Notes under the pieces: generated by a model
The model's database searches: none
What the model saw: the letters and a program-made list of their open reading frames with translations, nothing else
What the model was told of the DNA's origin: nothing
Made by a program: the position numbers and the translations under genes
IMG/VR virus record: IMGVR_UViG_3300035123_000008
Span: 1 to 64,000 of that record
From: a virus
Reading direction: 5' to 3' (one strand)
Length of the DNA stretch: 64,000 nt
Shown here: piece after piece, positions 24,963 to 32,744 of the stretch
Numbering within the stretch: the first letter of the stretch is position 1
Layout: each line of letters begins with the position of its first letter

Positions 24963-25247
24963 ATGGCAAAACAACTTACGATTGAGGACTTTCAAAACCT
25001 TGGTTATCTGCAGGAGCTTAATCGAACATTCCTGCACCCATTGGGTCTGTCTTTGGGGATTAGCATCGATGACAAAGGCGAGAAGCAGCTTTACGCAATC
25101 TTCGACCACCGAGATGAGAAGTCGGGACCAGTTTTCAAGGCTGGACAACTAAGCCAAGAGAAAGTCGATTTCGTTGAAGCGCAGCGAAAGGAACGTAATC
25201 AGGTGCGCTTGAACCAATACGGTTTCGACATTCAACCTGTGGAATGA
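24963..25247 (+). CDS. Conserved-type hypothetical phage protein
   Basis: 94 aa with the recurring late SD AAACGGGAG upstream. Starts MAKQLTIEDFQNLGYLQELN; this opening and the following LHPLGL, with an IFDHRDE segment, recur in many hypothetical proteins of siphoviruses. Role unknown. Confidence 0.7.
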   Translation: MAKQLTIEDFQNLGYLQELNRTFLHPLGLSLGISIDDKGEKQLYAIFDHRDEKSGPVFKAGQLSQEKVDFVEAQRKERNQVRLNQYGFDIQPVE

Positions 25248-25591
25248 CAATGGATCACAAAGTCTTTAAATTAGGCATGACTTCGGATAATGTTGTATTC
25301 ATCGTCAATCACACACGGAGAGATTATGTCCATTCAACGAAAATCATCGGAATCGAAGATAACGGGTTGCTCGTCCAGTATTACTTGCAAGATGCAACAC
25401 TCACATTTGCTCGAAGAGATGGAGAATATCGAATCATCAAAGTCGAATCCCCCATCACAAAAGAGCAATATGACGAGATCGAGGAAGCGGATGTGCAGCC
25501 CTATTTAGATGCGCATTTTGGCAGCGTAAGGTATGACGAGGTTGCCCATCATGGCAAAGCTGACAGCAAAAAAACTGGCAGAGAAATATAA
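25244..25591 (+). CDS. Hypothetical protein
   Basis: 115 aa, coupled by ATGA overlap; an ATG at 25250 is an alternative start. Beta-rich (KVFKLGMTSDNVVFIVNHT) with an acidic helix near the C terminus. It overlaps the start of the glycan cassette by 41 nt. Unassigned. Confidence 0.6.
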   Translation: MTMDHKVFKLGMTSDNVVFIVNHTRRDYVHSTKIIGIEDNGLLVQYYLQDATLTFARRDGEYRIIKVESPITKEQYDEIEEADVQPYLDAHFGSVRYDEVAHHGKADSKKTGREI

Positions 25592-26813
25592 TCTCCTAAC
25601 AGTTGGGGAGGTAAAAGCTCTTCAATCAGTTGGACAATTCTTACCTAAAAGTCCAGTGATCGTGAATGTCGGTGCTGGTAAAGGTACAAGCGCATTGGCT
25701 TTCTTAGAGGCTTATCCAGACGCTTGGTTGACTACGGTTGATCGGAATAGGAAAGCGCTCGATGGCGAATATGCCTATCTGTTTGCAAGTGGATTAAACC
25801 TAGAAAGATACACGTCCATCAGAAACGACAGCATCAAAGCAGCTAGAAATTGGGAGCGTAAAAATATAGACGTTCTGCTGCTTGATGGTGCGCATAACTA
25901 TGAATATGTTCGTGAGGAAATAGAGCTTTGGTCGAAGTTCGTGGTCGATGGAGGTTTTATTTTCATTCACGATTATGGAGTTGGTCATCCAGTATGGCAG
26001 CAGGTTAAACAGGCTGTTGACGAGTGGAGAGAACAGGAACAGATCGACCTCTACAAACGGGAGCGCATAATGGTCGCTGTTCGCATTCCTTCTTGGGGAA
26101 GGGACTTGAAGCGTCATGAAGTCCAGCATTATGTTAACCTGCTCCATACTGGTAAACCGTTTGGGCTTGCGCGCTACGGCGACGGAGAGTGGCGCTGCAT
26201 TTTGGGTGAGATTGGTGGCAAGAACTCCAATGGGTGTACTTTCACTGAGGAGATATGCGATGCCTTGAGAAAGGTGTTGCATAAGAACTCGTCTTATGAA
26301 CACGCTGTCTTGAGAATTGCGCGGGACAAGTTGGGGAAACGCATTGGTAACTTTCTTAGCTTGAATGGGATCAAGGTTGAATGGACGATAGGTAACACCT
26401 TCTTAGACGAATCGTTCAAGGGTAAACTGTGGCCATTGATCGCAGCATTGAGAAAAAGGAAAATCGTTTACGTAGGACCTGAGTACTTGCGACCCATCAA
26501 AGACATATTTTTCAAGTATGTTGCTTATGTCGAAATCCCCCCGATTGACGCTTACAAAGAGCAAGGCAGAATCATTCCCGAAATGCTACATGCAGTAGAA
26601 CAGCATGAAGCGAACTTGGTTGGTTTCTCGGCAGGTCATCACAAACACCTTTTTGCAGAAGCACTCTGGAAGCACTTTAATGAGCAGGTTTCCTTTATTG
26701 ACTTTGGTTGTATTTGGGATGGATACCTTGGTAAGAAATCTCGCAAGTTTCTACGCAAAGGACAATATGACTGGAAGGAACTACAGCGGTTGAATGTGAG
26801 AAGGAAGCTATGA
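25551..26813 (+). CDS. Methyltransferase / GT-D glycosyltransferase fusion
   Basis: 420 aa. Residues 1-170 are a class I SAM methyltransferase of the Methyltransf_24 kind (motif I VNVGAGKGTSA at 38-48, IDVLLLDGAHNYEYV near 106-120). Residues 174-420 are a GT-D fold glycosyltransferase (DUF1792-like; FGLARYGDGE with the D211-x-E213 pair). The junction holds AAACGGGAG at 26055-26063 and an in-frame ATG at 26070 (codon 174), so a free GT-D protein is probably also made. The closest relative is the stand-alone GT-D at 27066. Predicted role: sugar transfer plus O-methylation on a virion glycan. Confidence 0.85.
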   Translation: MAKLTAKKLAEKYNLLTVGEVKALQSVGQFLPKSPVIVNVGAGKGTSALAFLEAYPDAWLTTVDRNRKALDGEYAYLFASGLNLERYTSIRNDSIKAARNWERKNIDVLLLDGAHNYEYVREEIELWSKFVVDGGFIFIHDYGVGHPVWQQVKQAVDEWREQEQIDLYKRERIMVAVRIPSWGRDLKRHEVQHYVNLLHTGKPFGLARYGDGEWRCILGEIGGKNSNGCTFTEEICDALRKVLHKNSSYEHAVLRIARDKLGKRIGNFLSLNGIKVEWTIGNTFLDESFKGKLWPLIAALRKRKIVYVGPEYLRPIKDIFFKYVAYVEIPPIDAYKEQGRIIPEMLHAVEQHEANLVGFSAGHHKHLFAEALWKHFNEQVSFIDFGCIWDGYLGKKSRKFLRKGQYDWKELQRLNVRRKL

Positions 26814-27079
26814 CGGAAAAAGAAATCATAAAGAAATTATGGTCGCGCAGTTTCTACTTAGATGTAATTAAGGGGAATCCTCCGGAAGATGCAGTCAGGC
26901 TTGCTTTAGAAGGATTGTTTCTACATATGGCAAGGGAAGTTAAAAATACAGATATAAGTAGTGCTCAATGGTATCCGATGGACTTCCCAATGAGACTAAC
27001 TTTATCAAGCGAACAAGTATTCTGGGATTTTCGACTATCCATGAAGCTAGAAATAGAAGAACACAATGACGGAGAATAA
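26810..27079 (+). CDS. Hypothetical protein in the glycan cassette
   Basis: 89 aa overlapping both neighbours (ATGA start; 14-nt overlap with the second GT-D gene). Helical N terminus (IIKKLWSRSFYLDVIKG), aromatic centre (AQWYPMDFPMRLTL). Lying between two GT-D genes, it may be an accessory protein, but no motif is visible. Confidence 0.6.
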   Translation: MTEKEIIKKLWSRSFYLDVIKGNPPEDAVRLALEGLFLHMAREVKNTDISSAQWYPMDFPMRLTLSSEQVFWDFRLSMKLEIEEHNDGE

Positions 27080-27812
27080 GCGAGTATGGGGCAGCAAGCT
27101 CAAGCGGTTTCCACTTACTTATTACGTGGATATGCTCAGACGAGATGCTCCCTTTGGGTTCGCACGTTATGGCGATGGGGAGTGGCTAACGATCCTTGGG
27201 GATTACGGCAATAAGAATTCTAACGGTTGCACTTTCACGCCTCAATTGGGCGATGCTTTAAGGAAGGTGTTGCATAACAACAATAACTATGAACACTCTA
27301 TTCTCAAGATAGCGCGGCGAAAGTTGGGAGATCGCATTGGTCCATTCTTGGAGGAAGGGAAGTACATGCTGGAATGGACAATTGGCGATACCTTTTTAGA
27401 GCGATCATTGAAAGGGAAGATATGGCCATTGGTTGCGCAGCTTCGCCAGAAAAGGATAGTCTATGTCGGTCCAGAACATCTCAGAGCTTTGGGGAAAACT
27501 TTCTTTAAAATACAAGAATACGTGCAAATCCCGCCGAGAGATGCTATTACAAAACGGGCAACTATTGTACCTGCCATTCTGCGAGCGATCTCGAATACCA
27601 ACGCTCAACTGGTGGGTTTTTCTAGCGGATTACATTCAAAGGTCTTCATCGACGATATATGGATGGAAACCGGAGGAATGATAACGCTGATCGATTTTGG
27701 CAGTATGTGGGATGGGTACTTTGACGTTCCATCACGCTCTTACATAAGGAAAGGAAAGCACGATTGGGGCAAGCTGCAACAGGACAACACAAGAGGCAGA
27801 CGCCTAAAATAA
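27066..27812 (+). CDS. GT-D fold glycosyltransferase, paralog
   Basis: 248 aa. FGFARYGDGEW gives D37-x-E39; GNKNSNGCTF, VYVGPEHLR and TLIDFGSMWDGYF align position by position with the C-terminal part of the preceding fusion protein, so the two arose by duplication. GT-D enzymes transfer hexose to protein-linked glycans in streptococcal serine-rich repeat proteins; here the acceptor is unknown. Confidence 0.85.
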   Translation: MTENKRVWGSKLKRFPLTYYVDMLRRDAPFGFARYGDGEWLTILGDYGNKNSNGCTFTPQLGDALRKVLHNNNNYEHSILKIARRKLGDRIGPFLEEGKYMLEWTIGDTFLERSLKGKIWPLVAQLRQKRIVYVGPEHLRALGKTFFKIQEYVQIPPRDAITKRATIVPAILRAISNTNAQLVGFSSGLHSKVFIDDIWMETGGMITLIDFGSMWDGYFDVPSRSYIRKGKHDWGKLQQDNTRGRRLK

Positions 27813-28477
27813 TCAACCCGTATGACCTATATTCAGAGGATATTTACGTGCGAGAAAAAATAGCTTTAGAGCCAATCTTAGGGGTCATAGAGAAACCTAT
27901 CATCTTTGAATTGGGTGCGCACTTTGGTATCTCGACAGGGAGAATCAAAACCCTTGCACCGAACTCAATCTATTATGCCTTTGAGCCGGATATTCGCAAC
28001 CTGAAAATTCTTTGGAGCCTCTATACATCAAACCATGTAAACATAATTTCAAAAGCTGTGGGTAAGGTTGATGGCAAGGTGAAATTCTGGCAATCTGGAG
28101 GCACGAATAAATCTGGGAGGTTGCATACCGATTCTTCATCCATTAAGAAACCCGTTGCCCATGAGAAAATGTTCCCTTGGATGACCTTTCAGGAAACCGA
28201 AGTAGAGTGCGTAAGGTTGGACACATTTTGCGCTGCGAAGGGTGTAACCCACATTGACCTTATTTGGTCGGATGTACAGGGTGCAGAACTTGATGTAATC
28301 GAAGGTGGACAGGAAACCTTCAAGCGAACACGCTGGTTTTATACCGAGCACATGAACAATCCAAGGTATGAAGGACAACCCAACTTGGGGCAGATCATCG
28401 AAGCACTTCCCGGGAACTGGAGAATTGATACAAAGTGGGAGATGGATGCTCTGCTGGAGAATGTAGACTATGCTTGA
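27764..28477 (+). CDS. FkbM-family methyltransferase
   Basis: 237 aa from TTG 27764 (AGGAA eight bases upstream); GTG 27849 is an alternative. SAM motif IIFELGAHFGISTGRI, later YYAFEPDIRN, ECVRLDTFCA and HIDLIWSDVQGAELDVIEGG, a complete FkbM signature. FkbM enzymes O-methylate sugars or polyketides. It overlaps the GT-D gene by 49 nt, indicating common translation of the cassette. Confidence 0.85.
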   Translation: MGQAATGQHKRQTPKIINPYDLYSEDIYVREKIALEPILGVIEKPIIFELGAHFGISTGRIKTLAPNSIYYAFEPDIRNLKILWSLYTSNHVNIISKAVGKVDGKVKFWQSGGTNKSGRLHTDSSSIKKPVAHEKMFPWMTFQETEVECVRLDTFCAAKGVTHIDLIWSDVQGAELDVIEGGQETFKRTRWFYTEHMNNPRYEGQPNLGQIIEALPGNWRIDTKWEMDALLENVDYA

Positions 28478-29036
28478 TTCATACACGATAGGCGAGAAAT
28501 TCCCAATGCTGGTAAAGGCAGAGATAGACCTGTTAAAAGAATGCGTCAATGAGCTTTTGCCCGATCCGGTTATTGTTCAAATAGGTGCTGGTGTCGGTGC
28601 GAGCTCACTGGCTATGCTTGAGGAAAGGGATGATCTCTTTATCTTCTCGATTGATATTGAGTTTCCAAAAACTGGCATCTATAAGCCGGGGGAAAAAGAA
28701 AACCTGATGTTAGCAGGTCATTGGGATGGTCGATTGATTCAGGTGCTTGGCAGTAGTCAATACGTTGGGCAACGTTGGAGGTTCCCAATCGATTTACTTT
28801 TTATTGACGGTGATCACAGGTACGAATATGTAAAGCAGGATATAGAGCTTTTCGTTCCTCATGTTATGGAAGGTGGTTATATTCTCTTTCATGACTATGC
28901 TGAGAAGCTAAAGAAACCCAAGGCCGGCGTTAAGAAAGCAGTCGATGAATTGCTTGGACACTATGAAGTTGTCGGACAAAGGAAGTGGCTATGGGCGATA
29001 ATGAAGCCTTTTACGTTGCATGGAACCACGGAATAA
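28470..29036 (+). CDS. Class I SAM methyltransferase
   Basis: 188 aa. VIVQIGAGVGASSLAML is motif I and IDLLFIDGDHRYEYVKQDIE the acidic DGDH motif of Methyltransf_24 enzymes, like the N-terminal domain of the fusion at 25551. It likely O-methylates a sugar. Starts and ends in overlaps with its neighbours. Confidence 0.85.
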   Translation: MLDSYTIGEKFPMLVKAEIDLLKECVNELLPDPVIVQIGAGVGASSLAMLEERDDLFIFSIDIEFPKTGIYKPGEKENLMLAGHWDGRLIQVLGSSQYVGQRWRFPIDLLFIDGDHRYEYVKQDIELFVPHVMEGGYILFHDYAEKLKKPKAGVKKAVDELLGHYEVVGQRKWLWAIMKPFTLHGTTE

Positions 29037-29641
29037 AAGAAGCTGTCAATAGCTGCAAGTCATTGAAAGAACACAACCCTGATCTTCGGGTATCTCTTGC
29101 TTGCTTTGAGCCTATTGAGATTGATTGTTTTGACCATGTTTTTAGTTTTGCTGAGCGAGAGTTTTCAGAGAATAAATTCTTACGAAAAGTGGAGTTGATC
29201 TACGAGTTTCTTATACGATCAGAAGCGCAGCGCGTTCTGTTTCTGGATACCGACACAACAATATTCGGGAGCGTTCAACCTATTTTTGATTCTCTGGATT
29301 ATGCGCAGTTGGCAATGGCATTAGCTCCAGTCGCTATGAGAAACGAGGGGGTTCCCGATTCAATTGCAACATATAACACAGGCGTGATGGGTGTTTATTG
29401 TTTATATGAAACTGTCATCCGTCAATGGCTGGAAGCAACAAGACATAACGATGACGATCAACACGCTATGCGCTGGCTAATTCATAACGCAGGACTTAAA
29501 ATCGCCACGCTTTTACCAAGGTACAACTTTCGACCGAAGTTCCCAGCTTACTTAAGCGGGAAACCTGTCATCATTCACAATCGGCAAGGAGACAATAAGA
29601 AGATTTTTAAGAGAGCAAACAAGGGGCATTGGAAGCCGTAA
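28991..29641 (+). CDS. GT8-like glycosyltransferase
   Basis: 216 aa from ATG 28991 with GGAAG. GT-A organisation: FYVAWNHGIKEAVNSCKSL at the N terminus, RVLFLDTDTTIFG with the DTD metal motif at 86-88, YNTGVMGVY, and a C-terminal PVIIHNRQGDNK as the late His motif. Retaining hexosyltransferase chemistry would be expected for the family. Confidence 0.8.
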   Translation: MGDNEAFYVAWNHGIKEAVNSCKSLKEHNPDLRVSLACFEPIEIDCFDHVFSFAEREFSENKFLRKVELIYEFLIRSEAQRVLFLDTDTTIFGSVQPIFDSLDYAQLAMALAPVAMRNEGVPDSIATYNTGVMGVYCLYETVIRQWLEATRHNDDDQHAMRWLIHNAGLKIATLLPRYNFRPKFPAYLSGKPVIIHNRQGDNKKIFKRANKGHWKP

Positions 29642-29652
29642 AGGAGCTTGAA

Positions 29653-30327
29653 ATGAATAAAGAATTTGGACGCTTATATTCTGTAGACGAGAGGGATCAA
29701 AACTACCTGATCTCCGCGCTCTCAGCCGTTGCAGAACCGGAGATAACAAGGACATACCGTTATTGGTGGGCTGATGGGCATTGGGGAGATCAAGGTGCTA
29801 CGCCCCAATGTGTTGCCTATGCTTGGTTGCACTTCATGGAGGATGGACCCGTCACATGGGAACCTCGCTCACCCGGAAGCGGTTTTATCTTTGAACCCGA
29901 GGACCTATACAGCCAAGCGCAGCAAGTGGACGAATGGCCGGGAGAAGGATATGCCGGGACAAGCGTTCGAGCAGGCGCAAAAATCATGCGACAATGGGGC
30001 ATTATAAGTGAATACCGTTGGGCGTGGGATTTGCAAGGTTTGATTGATGCTGTGCTACATGCTGGTCCTGTCGTGGTGGGAACCAATTGGTACGAGCGTA
30101 TGATGAACCCGAATGCCGATGGTTACATTGTTCCCAAAGGCGCTCTCCTTGGTGGGCATGCTTATGTTATCAACGGTGTCAATCTCAATAGACGCATTTT
30201 CAGGCTCAAGAACAGTTGGGGCAGGGAGTGGGGCGATAGCGGTCATGCTCTCCTGCGATACAAACACATGGAAAAGCTGATAAACGAGCAGGGCGAAGTT
30301 TGCTTGGCGGTGGAAGCACAGACATGA
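29653..30327 (+). CDS. Papain-family (C1-like) cysteine protease
   Basis: 224 aa from ATG 29653 (AAGGAGCTTGAA). Catalytic Cys53 in QGATPQCVAYAW, His169 in GGHAYVINGVN and Asn187 in LKNSWGREWGDSG: the full papain triad and the NSWG signature. No signal peptide or propeptide, so it acts in the host cytoplasm or in the virion. Between a glycosyltransferase and a sulfotransferase, it may process a modified virion protein (inference). Confidence 0.9.
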   Translation: MNKEFGRLYSVDERDQNYLISALSAVAEPEITRTYRYWWADGHWGDQGATPQCVAYAWLHFMEDGPVTWEPRSPGSGFIFEPEDLYSQAQQVDEWPGEGYAGTSVRAGAKIMRQWGIISEYRWAWDLQGLIDAVLHAGPVVVGTNWYERMMNPNADGYIVPKGALLGGHAYVINGVNLNRRIFRLKNSWGREWGDSGHALLRYKHMEKLINEQGEVCLAVEAQT

Positions 30328-31070
30328 TCCGTGAGACGATCTTCGTTGCAGGTTATCCCAAAAGTGGGAACACTTGGTTGACACGCTTGTTAGCCGATGT
30401 TCTGGATTCGCCATCAGGTGGTTGTCGCCCAATAGATGATGACGCCGAGGTTGCAACGGAGGGGCAGGATCGAGAGGGCAAGTACATTGTTCGCAAAGGA
30501 CATTTTCGACCCGTAGAAAACAATGAAGGTCCCATTGTGCCTAAAGAACACAAATTGGCATGGAAGAGGATAACCACGCAGAAGGTTGTCTTGATCTACC
30601 GTGACCCTCGGGATGTACTTGTGTCGGGTGCGCACTATTGGAGACGAGATCAGGCAGAACATTGGGATATGATTCGAACAGGGCATGGCTCAATGCGCTT
30701 GCATGGTCCTTGGGACTGGTACATGGACGAATGGTTGCGCTTTGAGGGCGAACCGTGGTTTGTGAAAGTGAGCTACGAGAGCTTGCTGAAGAATACCTAC
30801 TATGCAATCTGCTACGTGCTATCAAAGCTGAGGATTGACATACCAGTTTACTCGCATGTCGAAAGCGCAATCCAGCGTCAATCCTTCGAGGAGAAAAAGA
30901 AAGCGTTGGTAAAGAAACCGCACAACCCGAAATACAACAGCAAGTTTCACAGGCACTTCATGCGCAAAGGGCAAGCAGGGTCATGGAAAGATGAACTTAA
31001 TCCTATATTAGCAATGGCGGTTGTGGAGATGTTTGGTGACACGATGCGAAGGTTGGGATATGTTAGCTAA
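30324..31070 (+). CDS. PAPS-dependent sulfotransferase
   Basis: 248 aa. All three sulfotransferase signatures are present: the 5'-phosphosulfate loop YPKSGNTWL (11-19), the 3'-phosphate site IYRDPRDVLVS (91-101) and a C-terminal RKGQAGSWKDEL. The protein would move sulfate from PAPS to a hydroxyl of a sugar or tyrosine. PAPS must come from the host, as no kinase or sulfurylase gene is seen. Unusual in a phage and placed in a glycosylation cassette. Confidence 0.9.
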   Translation: MIRETIFVAGYPKSGNTWLTRLLADVLDSPSGGCRPIDDDAEVATEGQDREGKYIVRKGHFRPVENNEGPIVPKEHKLAWKRITTQKVVLIYRDPRDVLVSGAHYWRRDQAEHWDMIRTGHGSMRLHGPWDWYMDEWLRFEGEPWFVKVSYESLLKNTYYAICYVLSKLRIDIPVYSHVESAIQRQSFEEKKKALVKKPHNPKYNSKFHRHFMRKGQAGSWKDELNPILAMAVVEMFGDTMRRLGYVS

Positions 31071-31776
31071 TCTACCTATCTGTGTCTTAACCTGTGATGA
31101 ATACCTGTGGATGCTGCGACCTTTTGCCTTCCTGTTCAATACCTTTTGGGATGAGGAGCAGGAGGTACGCATTTATGGCTATAAGCCAAACTACAAAATC
31201 ATCAATGATCTACCAAGTAATTTTGCTTTCTATTCTCTCGATCGGAACTGCTATCCTGCAGATCGTTGGAGTGACGGACTGATACAGCTTATTCGCTTAT
31301 TGAAGGTCGAGCACTTCATACTTTTTTTAGAGGATTTCTGGCTTTATGACAACGTTTGTCTCAATCAGATAAATTCTTTGGTTGGTTACACATTCCTGAA
31401 TAAAGATGTGCTGCGAATGGATTTGACCAATGAGCGCATTTCAAAAAAGAGTGCGCAAATAATAGAGCATTTCGATGGTATTGGAATCGTAGACGCCGGC
31501 TTACCATCTAAGTACTCGATGAGTTTTCAGGTCGGGATCTGGAACAGCGAACTTGCTCTCAAGGTGTTACGAGAGGGTGAGACACCTTGGAAAGCGGAGA
31601 TTGATGGAACGAAACGGGTGAACGCAATGAAAGGAGAACTACGGGTGCTTGGAACTGACAAGCGACCTGTGCGCTATCAACCTGTTTACCGGAATCATAA
31701 ACGTCAATTAAGGATTAACAAAATACCAACACATCTAATGAATGTAATTATGAAACGGGGCTGGTTGGACGGATAA
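31060..31776 (+). CDS. Probable glycosyltransferase (GT-A-like)
   Basis: 238 aa from ATG 31060, overlapping the sulfotransferase. LPICVLTCDEYLWMLRPFAF at the N terminus, WSDGLIQLIRLL and HFILFLEDFWLYD (acidic motif) resemble nucleotide-sugar-binding GT-A folds of poorly described phage and bacterial transferases. The family is not named with certainty. Last gene of the cassette, ten bases before the head morphogenesis gene. Confidence 0.6.
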   Translation: MLANLPICVLTCDEYLWMLRPFAFLFNTFWDEEQEVRIYGYKPNYKIINDLPSNFAFYSLDRNCYPADRWSDGLIQLIRLLKVEHFILFLEDFWLYDNVCLNQINSLVGYTFLNKDVLRMDLTNERISKKSAQIIEHFDGIGIVDAGLPSKYSMSFQVGIWNSELALKVLREGETPWKAEIDGTKRVNAMKGELRVLGTDKRPVRYQPVYRNHKRQLRINKIPTHLMNVIMKRGWLDG

Positions 31777-31785
31777 GGGGAAAAG

Positions 31786-32412
31786 ATGACTTGGAAGTGG
31801 GATCCGATTGCGGGTCGTTACTGGAATTCGGAAACAAAGAAACATATTGGTCGAACTAAAGCCCTTGAATATGTAGAAATGTCAGCCACGGCTACAGGGT
31901 TAGCTACGGATGATCTGGCTCTTTTACTATCTGATGAAATTATTGGTGCTGCCGAATGGCGAATAGCAATGAGAGAATCCGTTAAGCGAGAATATATTAG
32001 GCAGTATCTTTTAGGTCGTGGTGGTTTGGAACAGATGACGTATGCCGATTGGGGGAGTATCGGCGGTATGCTTGCAGAGCAATATGGTCACCTTGATAAT
32101 TTTACAGCCGTATTGGGTGATCTCTCTGAAGCTCAGATCATGGCTCGAAGTAAGATGTACATTAATAGTGGGCGTGAAGCCTATGAAAGAGCACATGCAA
32201 GGGTTGCTATTGGTTTGGGATTTGATGAGGAAGCTTGGGTGATAGATCCATTAGCCTTAAATTGTGATGATTGTTTGGCTTATTACGAAGAGGGCTGGAA
32301 ACCTATTGACCACTTTCCTTTTCCCGGTCAAGGATGGACGGTTTGCCTTACGAATTGTAAATGCCATAAAGAGTATAGAAACTCTCAAACTGAGGAGGTA
32401 TGGGAAGGGTGA
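31786..32412 (+). CDS. Head morphogenesis protein (Mu gpF/SPP1 gp7-like)
   Basis: 208 aa, GGGGA upstream of the ATG. The N-terminal helical domain is followed by ARVAIGLGFDEEAWVIDP and the Cys-rich end (CDDCLAYYEEGW, PFPGQGWTVCLTNCKCHKEY), the characteristic ending of minor head proteins. It would help prohead assembly and interact with portal. In most phages it is next to portal; here 13 kb lie between. Confidence 0.8.
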   Translation: MTWKWDPIAGRYWNSETKKHIGRTKALEYVEMSATATGLATDDLALLLSDEIIGAAEWRIAMRESVKREYIRQYLLGRGGLEQMTYADWGSIGGMLAEQYGHLDNFTAVLGDLSEAQIMARSKMYINSGREAYERAHARVAIGLGFDEEAWVIDPLALNCDDCLAYYEEGWKPIDHFPFPGQGWTVCLTNCKCHKEYRNSQTEEVWEG

Positions 32413-32624
32413 GTGGTGTGAAACAAGATTGCGCTGGTAACACCATTTCTATATCGCAGAACAGCAAAATTGTTCGTGTCGATGGCATTCCCATTTGTAA
32501 AAGGGTGATAAGGAAAGATGGTGTCTACTTGCAATTTGCAGATCGAGATAAGCAACGTAGTGGAATACGAGGAACGAGATATGTGGAGGTGCGCTTGGAC
32601 AGTTGGATAAACAAGATCGCTTGA
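32409..32624 (+). CDS. Small hypothetical protein
   Basis: 71 aa from GTG 32409 (GAGGAGG upstream); ATG 32400 is an alternative with too-tight spacing. Beta-rich and basic (TISISQNSKIVRVDGIPICK). Overlaps the head morphogenesis gene by 4 nt and ends 68 nt before the terminator hairpin. Unassigned. Confidence 0.5.
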   Translation: MSGVKQDCAGNTISISQNSKIVRVDGIPICKRVIRKDGVYLQFADRDKQRSGIRGTRYVEVRLDSWINKIA

Positions 32625-32692
32625 CATTAATAGCCAACGTCCTGTAAGATGTGGGCGATGGCGTATTGAAGGCTGTAGGTGCTTGACGCCAG

Positions 32693-32733
32693 AAGCCGAC
32701 TGGAAAAATCGACTCCAGTGGGCTTTTCTTTTT
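32693..32733 (+). terminator. Intrinsic terminator before scaffold/capsid genes
   Basis: Stem AAGCC-ACTGGA (32693-32697, 32699-32704) pairs with TCCAGT-GGCTT (32714-32719, 32721-32725), one G-G mismatch, followed by TTCTTTTT. The AGGAGG of the scaffold gene comes right after the T run. It probably reduces read-through or defines mRNA ends upstream of the capsid genes. Confidence 0.75.
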
Positions 32734-32744
32734 AGGAGGAAGAT

